Assembly: GCA_036752825.1 (NCBI GenBank)
Contig: DAIORV010000005.1
Span: 1-64,000 of the forward strand
Source: UBA5177 sp002413265
GTDB lineage: Bacteria; Chloroflexota; UBA5177
Length of the DNA stretch: 64,000 bases
Reading direction: 5' to 3'
A program made the translations under genes and the position numbers. The notes beneath the pieces were generated by a model, which worked only from the letters and a program-made list of their open reading frames with translations, searched no databases and was not told the DNA's origin. Shown piece after piece: positions 42,268 through 49,786 of the stretch (its first letter is position 1; every line of letters begins with the position of its first letter).

Positions 42268-44295
42268 ATGGCGACAGCGACCGGTACTGAGCGCAGGGTT
42301 GATGATCAGCTCCAGCAGCTGATGATTAATACAATTCGAACGCTTTCGATCGACGGGGTGCAGAAGGCAAACTCCGGACATCCGGGGGCGCCGCTTGGCG
42401 CGGCGCCCGCCGGCTATACCTTGTACACCAAGGTCATGCGTCACAACCCACACAATCCCGATTGGCCGAATCGGGACAGATTCGTCCTCTCCGCCGGTCA
42501 TGCTTCGATGCTCCTGTATTCCCTCTTGTATCTGACCGGATACGATCTCTCTCTTGACGACATCAAGCAGTTTCGGCAGTGGGAGTCCAAGACACCGGGT
42601 CATCCGGAATACCGTCTCACCCCCGGAGTCGAAACGAGTACCGGTCCTCTCGGCCAGGGTTTCGCCAACTCCGTGGGCATGGCAATAGCCGAAGCCTTCC
42701 TTGCCGCCCACTACAACCGTCCCGGACTCAATGTTGTCGACCACTATGTCTATGGAATCTGTAGCGATGGCGATTTGCAAGAGGGAGTGGCCTCCGAAGC
42801 TGCCTCTCTCGCCGGACACCTACAGCTCGGCAAGCTCATCTTCCTCTACGACGACAACAACGTGCAGCTTTCCGGACCGTCAAACGTGAGCTTTACGGAG
42901 AACGTGCCGGAGCGTTTTCGCGCCTATGGATGGCACGTCACCGAAGTCCAGGACGGGAACGACGTCGATGCGATTTACAGCGCGATCACGGAAGCTCAGG
43001 GAGTTTCGAACAAGCCATCTCTGATTCCTGTCCACACCGTCATCGGCTATGCCAGCCCCAAGGCCGGTAGCTACAAGGTGCACGGAGAACCTCTGGGCGA
43101 GGACGCGGTCAAGGAGACGAAGAGGGCTCTCGGCTGGGATTACTCCGAACCCTTTACAGTCCCTCGTGAAGCCTTGGAGGAGTTCCGGCAGGCGGTTCCT
43201 CGTGGAGAGCGGGAAGAGCAGGAATGGAACGAGATCTTCCAGAGGTGGAAGGGAGAGTATCCCGATCTGGCGAACGAATGGGAGCATGCGCGCACGTGGA
43301 CGCCACCGGATGGTTGGGACGCGGAGATGCCCAGCTGGCAACCCGACCCCAAGGGAATAGCAACGCGAGAAGCGGGCGGCGAGGCCATGAATGCCATCGC
43401 CAAGAAGGTTCCCTTCTTCCTCGGGGGGGATGCCGACCTAACTCCATCCACCAAGAACAGCCTGATCGGATTTGGCGATTTCCAGCCCGGGAGCTACGAA
43501 GGCCGTAACTTGCATTTCGGAGTGCGAGAGCATGCCATGGGAAGCATCGTGAACGGCATGATGACCAACGGGTTCCTTCGCGCCTTCGGCGCAACCTTCT
43601 TCAACTTCTCCGACTATCAGAGGCCTGCCGTTCGCATGGCGTCGATCATGGAGGTGCCATCGATCTTCCTCTACACGCACGACAGCGTGCTGCTCGGGGA
43701 AGATGGTCCCACCCACGAGCCCGTCGAGCACCTGATGTCGCTTCGAGCGATGCCGAATCTGATTACTATGCGACCCGGTGACGCAAACGAGACCGCCGAC
43801 GCCTGGCACTGGATCATGAGCAACTGGGAGGCGCCCGTTGCGCTGGTGCTGACGCGTCAGAAGGTTCCGGTACTCGACCGTTCTGGTAGGCACGGGGATC
43901 TCGCGCACGGGGCCTACATTCTGTCCGACGCGGACGGCGGGGCGCCGGACGTCATCCTTATTGGAACGGGAAGCGAGCTTTCACTTTGCGTTCAAGCTCG
44001 CGATGCGCTTGCAGGTAAAGGCGTAAAGGCACGCGTCGTCAGCTTCCCCAGTTGGGAGCTCTTCGAGCGTCAGCCGAAAACGTATCAGGACGCAGTTCTA
44101 CCGCCCGCGATAGGCGCCCGCGTCTCCGTGGAAGCGGGAGCAACCCTCGGCTGGTGTAAGTGGATCGGCGAGCATGGAGTGTCAATCGGAGTGGACCGCT
44201 TTGGAGCCTCCGCTCCGGCCTCCGTCATCGCCGAGAAACTAGGACTCACAGCTGAGAACGTCACGCAACACGCGCTCAAACTGCTGGGCAGATAG
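42268..44295 (+). CDS. tkt: transketolase
   Basis: Thiamine-diphosphate enzyme moving two-carbon units between sugar phosphates, 675 residues. SGHPGAPLG near residue 37, the TPP motif CSDGDLQEGVASEAASLAG near 168-190 with closing NNV, the pyrimidine domain (FGVREHAMG and VRMASIM) and a C-terminal domain are all seen. It has GGGGA before the ATG and lies 49 bases after the FGGY kinase. Transaldolase is not next to it, unlike in many actinobacterial tkt-tal clusters. Confidence 0.96.
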   Translation: MATATGTERRVDDQLQQLMINTIRTLSIDGVQKANSGHPGAPLGAAPAGYTLYTKVMRHNPHNPDWPNRDRFVLSAGHASMLLYSLLYLTGYDLSLDDIKQFRQWESKTPGHPEYRLTPGVETSTGPLGQGFANSVGMAIAEAFLAAHYNRPGLNVVDHYVYGICSDGDLQEGVASEAASLAGHLQLGKLIFLYDDNNVQLSGPSNVSFTENVPERFRAYGWHVTEVQDGNDVDAIYSAITEAQGVSNKPSLIPVHTVIGYASPKAGSYKVHGEPLGEDAVKETKRALGWDYSEPFTVPREALEEFRQAVPRGEREEQEWNEIFQRWKGEYPDLANEWEHARTWTPPDGWDAEMPSWQPDPKGIATREAGGEAMNAIAKKVPFFLGGDADLTPSTKNSLIGFGDFQPGSYEGRNLHFGVREHAMGSIVNGMMTNGFLRAFGATFFNFSDYQRPAVRMASIMEVPSIFLYTHDSVLLGEDGPTHEPVEHLMSLRAMPNLITMRPGDANETADAWHWIMSNWEAPVALVLTRQKVPVLDRSGRHGDLAHGAYILSDADGGAPDVILIGTGSELSLCVQARDALAGKGVKARVVSFPSWELFERQPKTYQDAVLPPAIGARVSVEAGATLGWCKWIGEHGVSIGVDRFGASAPASVIAEKLGLTAENVTQHALKLLGR

Positions 44296-44343
44296 TCAAG
44301 CCAAACCCCATATTCGGGCGCACCGCGCCGCAGGAGCACTGAC

Positions 44344-45291
44344 ATGCAGATCGGGATGATAGGGCTCGGCCGCATGGGCGGCAATATGTCTGTTCGGCTG
44401 ATCCAGCACGGTCACGAAGTGGTCGCCTACGACCGTGATCCGGAGGCGGTTCAGCGCCTAGCAAAAGACGGGGCAAAACCTGCCGAATCGCTCGAAGACC
44501 TCGTTCGCCAGCTGAAGCCGCCGAGGGGCGTCTGGATGATGGTCCCGGCCGGAGACCCGGTGGACGCCACGATCTCCACGCTCCTACCCACCATGGAGCG
44601 AGGCGATACCTTTATCGATGGCGGCAACTCGAAATGGACAGACACCCGGCGGCGAGCCGACGAGCTCCAAGCCAAAGGTTTCAATCTCATCGACTGCGGC
44701 ACCAGCGGTGGCATCTGGGGACTCACAGTCGGGTACTCGATGATGATTGGCGGTCCGAAGGAGGCTGTGCGGCAATTCGATCCAATCTTCAGCGCTTTGG
44801 CGCCGGAGGGCGGGTATGGTCACGTTGGCGAAGCCGGCTCGGGTCATTTCACCAAGATGGTGCACAACGGAATCGAGTACGGCCTGATGGAGGCCTACGG
44901 TGAAGGACTCGAGATTCTGAAACAGTCCAAGTTCTACGATCTCGACCTGGTCCAGATCTGCGGCATTTGGAACCATGGCAGCGTCGTCCGGTCATGGCTG
45001 TTGGAGCTGGCGGAGTCCGCGTTGAGGCGCGATCCAAATCTCGACGCGCTGCGAGGTTTCGTGCAGGATTCCGGCGAGGGCCGATGGACGGTGGAGGCTG
45101 CTATCGACGAAGACGTGCCCGCACCAATCATCACCGAGTCGCTCTTCCGCCGATTCTCTTCTCGGCAGACCGACGCGTTTTCCAATAAGGTGTTGGCAGC
45201 TTTGCGAAACGAGTTCGGAGGGCATCCTGTCGAGACCTCGGAGGGAACCCTTAGTAAGCCTGTTTCGGCGCCCGGCGGGGGCGGCGAATAG
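44344..45291 (+). CDS. gnd: 6-phosphogluconate dehydrogenase (decarboxylating), short NAD-type
   Basis: Oxidises 6-phosphogluconate to ribulose 5-phosphate. N-terminal GxGxxG IGMIGLGRMGGNM, then IDGGNSKWTD, DCGTSGGIWG and HNGIEYGLMEAYGEG (substrate-binding). At 315 residues it belongs to the short YqeC/GndA-like group, often NAD-linked, rather than the ~470-residue NADP type. The position after the Rossmann strand 2 is an Asp (YDRDPEA), which favours NAD over NADP. GGAG lies before the ATG. It is followed by zwf after 4 bases. Confidence 0.94.
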   Translation: MQIGMIGLGRMGGNMSVRLIQHGHEVVAYDRDPEAVQRLAKDGAKPAESLEDLVRQLKPPRGVWMMVPAGDPVDATISTLLPTMERGDTFIDGGNSKWTDTRRRADELQAKGFNLIDCGTSGGIWGLTVGYSMMIGGPKEAVRQFDPIFSALAPEGGYGHVGEAGSGHFTKMVHNGIEYGLMEAYGEGLEILKQSKFYDLDLVQICGIWNHGSVVRSWLLELAESALRRDPNLDALRGFVQDSGEGRWTVEAAIDEDVPAPIITESLFRRFSSRQTDAFSNKVLAALRNEFGGHPVETSEGTLSKPVSAPGGGGE

Positions 45292-45295
45292 TAGC

Positions 45296-46843
45296 GTGGC
45301 AACCGTCCTGGAAGACAATCCTCTCCGAGCAGGCTCAGCCCTCAAACGGATGCCGGACCCATGCACCATCGTCATCATGGGTGCAACCGGCGACCTGGCG
45401 CACCGCAAGCTCATCCCCTCGCTCTACAACCTGGCGGTAGACCATCTACTACCTCACGGCTTCGCCATCATTGGCTTCGCACGCCAGGACAAAGGACATG
45501 ACGACTTCCGCGCTGATATGAGGCGATCAGTCGATGAGTTCTCTCGTTACTCCCCGGTGCAAGAGGACGTTTGGAAGAGCTTCGCCGAGGGCCTGTACTT
45601 CCAGCAGGCAGATTTTGGCGACCTCAAGTGCTACGAGGATCTAAAGGAGCGTCTGGACCGCGTCGACCACGAACGAGGTACTCAAGGAAACCGTGTTTTC
45701 TACCTCGCTACCCCGCCCAGCGTCTTCGGACTGATAGCCGAGATGCTGAAGAAGGCGGGACTGGTAACCAGGAATGCAGAGGGCGAGCACTGGAGTCGCA
45801 TCGTCGTCGAGAAGCCTTTCGGCCGCGATCTCGCAAGCGCGAAACAGCTCAATAGAGAGCTTCTAAACGTATTCCGCGAACCTCAGATTTATCGCATCGA
45901 CCACTATCTCGGAAAAGAGACGGTGCAGAACATCCTGGTCTTCCGGTTCGCCAACGGCCTCTTCGAGCCAATTTGGAATCGCCGGTACGTCGATAACGTG
46001 CAGATCACGGTGGCGGAAGATCTAGGCATCGAGCGGAGAGGCGGCTACTACGAGACGGCCGGTGCACTTCGGGACATGGTTCAGAGCCACATGCTGCAGC
46101 TGCTAACGCTAACGGCCATGGAGCCTCCGGTCGGCTTGGATGCAGACTCCGTTCGCGATGAGAAGGTAAAGGTTCTGCGCGCGGTACACCGCATGTCGGC
46201 GGTCGAGGTGGCAAACAACGTTGTTCGGGGGCAGTACGGACCTGGCTGGGTCGGTGGCAAAGAGGTGGCGGGTTATCGCGCCGAGGCTGATGTGGCCCCT
46301 GATTCGACGACGGAAGCCTTTGTTGCCCTCAAGCTACAGGTCGAGAGCTGGCGATGGGCCGGCGTGCCTTTCTATCTACGTCATGGCAAACGGCTTCCAA
46401 AGAAGGAAACGGAGATCGCGGTCACCTTCAAGCAAGCGCCGTTGGCCCTCTTTCACGATCTGGACCCCGGCAGCATGGAACACAACGTCTTATCACTTCG
46501 CATCCAGCCCGATGAAGGCATTTCGCTCAAAATTGTCGCGAAAGCTCCGGGGCAACAAATCGACATTCAGCCTGTGTTCATGGACTTCTTGTATGGTTCG
46601 GCATTTGTGCGCCAATCGCCGGAGGCGTACGAGCGCCTGCTGTTGGACGTCATGCTCGGTGACTCGACCCTCTTCACGAGGAAAGACGAAGTCGAGCACG
46701 AATGGTCGATCTTAACGCCCATTCTTGAGACCTGGTCAGACACACAGGTTCCCGACTTTCCCAATTACGAGGCAGGCACCTGGGGTCCTCAGAGCGCCGT
46801 CGATCTCGTCAGCCAGGATGGTCGAACTTGGAGGAAAGTCTGA
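45296..46843 (+). CDS. zwf: glucose-6-phosphate 1-dehydrogenase
   Basis: Opens the oxidative pentose-phosphate pathway. IMGATGDLAHRKLIPSLY (dinucleotide-binding), VVEKPFGRDL and the active-site RIDHYLGKE are present; length is 515. The GTG start at 45296 yields an ~18-residue leader before the fold; ATG at 45350 is an alternative. The next gene is its assembly factor OpcA, separated by 2 bases, as in cyanobacteria and actinobacteria. In those groups OpcA controls Zwf oligomerisation and redox response. Confidence 0.96.
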   Translation: MATVLEDNPLRAGSALKRMPDPCTIVIMGATGDLAHRKLIPSLYNLAVDHLLPHGFAIIGFARQDKGHDDFRADMRRSVDEFSRYSPVQEDVWKSFAEGLYFQQADFGDLKCYEDLKERLDRVDHERGTQGNRVFYLATPPSVFGLIAEMLKKAGLVTRNAEGEHWSRIVVEKPFGRDLASAKQLNRELLNVFREPQIYRIDHYLGKETVQNILVFRFANGLFEPIWNRRYVDNVQITVAEDLGIERRGGYYETAGALRDMVQSHMLQLLTLTAMEPPVGLDADSVRDEKVKVLRAVHRMSAVEVANNVVRGQYGPGWVGGKEVAGYRAEADVAPDSTTEAFVALKLQVESWRWAGVPFYLRHGKRLPKKETEIAVTFKQAPLALFHDLDPGSMEHNVLSLRIQPDEGISLKIVAKAPGQQIDIQPVFMDFLYGSAFVRQSPEAYERLLLDVMLGDSTLFTRKDEVEHEWSILTPILETWSDTQVPDFPNYEAGTWGPQSAVDLVSQDGRTWRKV

Positions 46844-46845
46844 AG

Positions 46846-48006
46846 ATGAGCCAGCCCGTAGTCATCGAATGGAACGCGACCGATGTGGATCTCGCCACCG
46901 TCGAGCGAAACATGGCCGCGCTGTGGAAGCAGCTCGCCGACGCCCAAGACAGAGTCTGTCCGGTTCGCACCCACATCTTTAACCTGGTCGTTTACGCAGG
47001 GAAACATGAAGAGGCGCAGAGGATCGAGCACGCGCTGAGTCAGCTCGAGGATCGCCAGCCCTCGAGAACCATAATCCTCCACGGAGATCGGACGCCGGAC
47101 CGAATGTCCATCGACGCCGCTGCCAGTGTAGTTTGCTCTCCCGTTTCCGCAGACAGAGCGCCTCGCGGATGCGAGCGATTGTCTATCTGTGCGTGGGGAC
47201 GGGCCGCCGATCACCTCGACAGCGTTGTGATTCCACTTCTCATTCCCGAAATCCGAACCTATCTTTGGTGGCCGGGTCAGCCGCCGTTCGGCTATCGTTC
47301 GTTTCACCGACTACTAGCTTTTGCCGATCAGCTCGTTGTCGATTCCGCGCAGTTCGAGTCGCCGGGCGACGGGCTCTCGGATATCGCCCGCCTGTCCTCC
47401 GGCGCCCAGGGGGTGAACGACTTCCATTGGGCCCGACTGGCAACCTGGCGCGAGATCATTTCGCAGTTTTTTGACGGAGCCCATAATGTCGCTTACGCGC
47501 GGAACGTTCAGAGCCTCTCACTACATTTTGGAGCGGGCGGCGGCGAGCTCCATCGGCGATCGGCGACGGCCGGGCTTCTCCTTCTCCTTGGGTGGGCGGG
47601 GCATGCCTTCCACTGGGAGCCAGAGACCACGCTCGAGGGTCTATTGGAGAGCAATCTCGAGTTGACCGCGATCCAGGGAAATCGGCTGATCCCGATTCAT
47701 ATTCGTTTCGATGACCACGGCGAAAAGGCCGCGGGACGGCTCATGCTGGTTGAAATTGATGCGTCTGCGCCGGGTCTGAGCAACGCGCGCTTCACCGTGC
47801 AGCGCACCGAGGACATGCAAAACGCGCGAATAAGTGAGGCGCTAAAGAATCAGCCGACACACGAGCGAGTAGTTCCATTGGCCCTGCGCTCGGATGTTGA
47901 AGTCCTCATCGACGAGCTGGAGACCACCGGGCACGACGCGATCTACGAGTCTTCCGTGGCCCAGGCGAGCCGGTTTGCCGGGCGGGTGATATGGACCCCG
48001 GCCTGA
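46846..48006 (+). CDS. opcA: glucose-6-phosphate dehydrogenase assembly protein OpcA
   Basis: Non-catalytic partner needed for Zwf activity in cyanobacteria and present in actinobacteria. NLVVYAGKHEEAQRIEHAL, PSRTIILHGD and the TYLWWPGQPPF segment are the family marks; FLELL-type C-terminal helices follow. The ATG at 46846 has GGAGG about ten bases upstream; an in-frame TTG at 46828 lies within zwf. It is 386 residues long and overlaps pgl by 16 bases. There is no signal peptide. Confidence 0.92.
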   Translation: MSQPVVIEWNATDVDLATVERNMAALWKQLADAQDRVCPVRTHIFNLVVYAGKHEEAQRIEHALSQLEDRQPSRTIILHGDRTPDRMSIDAAASVVCSPVSADRAPRGCERLSICAWGRAADHLDSVVIPLLIPEIRTYLWWPGQPPFGYRSFHRLLAFADQLVVDSAQFESPGDGLSDIARLSSGAQGVNDFHWARLATWREIISQFFDGAHNVAYARNVQSLSLHFGAGGGELHRRSATAGLLLLLGWAGHAFHWEPETTLEGLLESNLELTAIQGNRLIPIHIRFDDHGEKAAGRLMLVEIDASAPGLSNARFTVQRTEDMQNARISEALKNQPTHERVVPLALRSDVEVLIDELETTGHDAIYESSVAQASRFAGRVIWTPA

Positions 48007-48737
48007 GCGTGGCTCGGCGACTTGAAGTCAGTGAGAGCCCCGAAGACGTAGGAAGGGCCGCCGCCGATCTTTTCTGCCAAATCGCCACACACTCGATACA
48101 GGATCGCGACGAGTTCCATGTCGCGCTCTCGGGTGGAAGCACGCCGAAAATTCTCTACGGTGTCCTGGCCGGAGACGCGTATCAGCAAAAGGTCGACTGG
48201 TCGCGGACACACGTGTTCTTTTCGGACGAACGCTTCGTTCCTCCCGAATCCCTCGAGAGCAACTATCGTTCGGCACTGGATGGTTTGCTTTCCCATGTGC
48301 CGATTCCTTCCGGCAACGTGCATCCGGTTCCAACCGTGAACATCGACCCGGATGCAGCCGCACGGCAGTATTCCAAGCTCATCGAGAGCGATGTTCCCGG
48401 TGACCCGTGGCCTCGCTTCGACCTGATCATTTTGGGAATGGGCCCCGATGGACATACGGCGTCGCTCTTTCCTGGATCAGATGCTCTGCGCATCGACGAC
48501 CGTCTGGTAGCTCCAAACTTCGTTGAGAAACTGAAATCGTGGCGCATCACTTTTACCTTCCCGCTGCTCAATGCCGGTAGAACAGTGCTTTTTCTGGTTA
48601 CGGGGGAAGATAAGGCCGCGCGCGTCGAGGAAATCGCTGCCGGTGCCGATTATCCCGCTGCTCGAGTGAAGCCAGACCAAGGGGAGCTGATTTGGCTGCT
48701 GGACTCGGCAGCCGCCTCTCGACTTCCGGCTCGATGA
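47991..48737 (+). CDS. pgl: 6-phosphogluconolactonase
   Basis: Hydrolyses 6-phosphogluconolactone. DevB-type motifs: FHVALSGGSTPKILYGVL near residues 42-58, WSRTHVFFSDERFVP near 70 and LGMGPDGHTASLFPGS near 147. Length is 248. The ATG lies in the last 16 bases of opcA and the stop overlaps the rpe ATG as ATGA, so zwf-opcA-pgl-rpe are coupled. Confidence 0.94.
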   Translation: MDPGLSVARRLEVSESPEDVGRAAADLFCQIATHSIQDRDEFHVALSGGSTPKILYGVLAGDAYQQKVDWSRTHVFFSDERFVPPESLESNYRSALDGLLSHVPIPSGNVHPVPTVNIDPDAAARQYSKLIESDVPGDPWPRFDLIILGMGPDGHTASLFPGSDALRIDDRLVAPNFVEKLKSWRITFTFPLLNAGRTVLFLVTGEDKAARVEEIAAGADYPAARVKPDQGELIWLLDSAAASRLPAR

Positions 48738-49417
48738 CCGCGTTCCACAAGGTTCAAATCGCGCCGTCGATCCTCGCAGGTGACTTCTTACATCTAGAAG
48801 ATGCAGTGTTGTCAGCCGAAGATGCGCGAGCGGATAGACTTCACGTCGACGTTATGGACGGGCGGTTCGTGCCCAACATATCGATCGGGATCCCGGTGCT
48901 CGAGTCCATCAGGTCGGCGACCGGGATGATGCTCGAAGCGCATTTGATGATCGTCGAACCTGAGAAGTACGTTGCGGACTTCTCGCGCGCGGGAGCCGAC
49001 CTGATCATCGTCCATCAGGAAGTCTCACCACACCTCTATCGGACGCTCGAGCAAGTCCACGAGAGCAAAGTGCGGGCGGGTGTCGCGGTCAATCCCGCCA
49101 CTCCGGCATCTGCCGTCCAGGAAGTCTTGGGCCTGGCCGATCTGGTACTTGTCATGACCGTCAGCCCCGGGTTTGGTGGGCAGGAGTTCATCGCCTCCAT
49201 GCTGCCAAAGATTGAGTGGCTGAGAAACGAGGTCGATAGACTCGGTTTGGACACAGAGATCGAGGTTGATGGCGGTATCACTACGGAGAATGCCGGTCGA
49301 GTCGTGGCTGCGGGAGCGCGTGTCCTTGTCGCCGGAACATCTGTCTACAGGGCACCAGAGGGCGTGTCCGAGGCAATCCAATCCCTCCGCGCGGCTGGCG
49401 AAGCTGCCCTGAACTAG
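48734..49417 (+). CDS. rpe: ribulose-phosphate 3-epimerase
   Basis: Interconverts ribulose and xylulose 5-phosphates. Seen: IAPSILAGDF, HVDVMDGRFVPNIS (metal-binding His and catalytic Asp), HLMIVEPEKY, MTVSPGFGGQEF and EVDGGI (second catalytic Asp). The frame opens at 48692, but ATG 48734 overlaps the pgl stop and matches the family start; length is 227. It ends the pentose-phosphate operon. Confidence 0.95.
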   Translation: MTAFHKVQIAPSILAGDFLHLEDAVLSAEDARADRLHVDVMDGRFVPNISIGIPVLESIRSATGMMLEAHLMIVEPEKYVADFSRAGADLIIVHQEVSPHLYRTLEQVHESKVRAGVAVNPATPASAVQEVLGLADLVLVMTVSPGFGGQEFIASMLPKIEWLRNEVDRLGLDTEIEVDGGITTENAGRVVAAGARVLVAGTSVYRAPEGVSEAIQSLRAAGEAALN

Positions 49418-49458
49418 CTACGTGCGACAATGAGCGTAGGCTTTCAAGAGGTGATTTG

Positions 49459-49698
49459 GTGAAACTGCTTGTCTTGTTGTTCGGTCTCATTGGTGGCGCA
49501 ACTGCGTCTGCAGCTTGGCTCCTTTCAGAGCCGGACGCCGCGACGTCTGCAAGCCCGAATGGGCGGCTAGCTGCGTTGAAGGCGAGGATCGCCACTGCCA
49601 TGTCCGAAGGGAAGGCCGCGGCCGCCGCAACAGAGAATACGTTGCGCCTTGAGCTGGAGGCGTACCGGGCACATCCCGACCGGCCCGCCGTTTCCTGA
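49459..49698 (+). CDS. small single-pass membrane protein
   Basis: A 79-residue protein with one N-terminal TM helix (LLVLLFGLIGGATASAAWLL) and a helical, Ala/Glu-rich tail (RLAALKARIATAMSEGKAAAAA). An excellent ribosome site AAGAGGTGA precedes GTG 49459 (TTG 49456 is also in frame). I do not recognise it. It lies between rpe and alaS, 41 bases after rpe, and could share that transcript. Tail composition suggests a coiled coil on one membrane side. Confidence 0.65.
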   Translation: MKLLVLLFGLIGGATASAAWLLSEPDAATSASPNGRLAALKARIATAMSEGKAAAAATENTLRLELEAYRAHPDRPAVS

Positions 49699-49723
49699 CT
49701 TCCCCAGCCACCCGCGCCTCAGC

Positions 49724-49750
49724 TTGAGCGCCGCTTCGCTTTGTTAGAAT
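49724..49750 (+). promoter_or_regulatory. possible promoter for the alaS operon
   Basis: TTGAGC (49724-49729) and TAGAAT (49745-49750) with a short 15-base spacer, 37 bases before the alaS start. Confidence 0.4.
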
Positions 49751-49786
49751 CTGCCCGAACTACGCGGGCCATCAAGGTCTTGTCAA

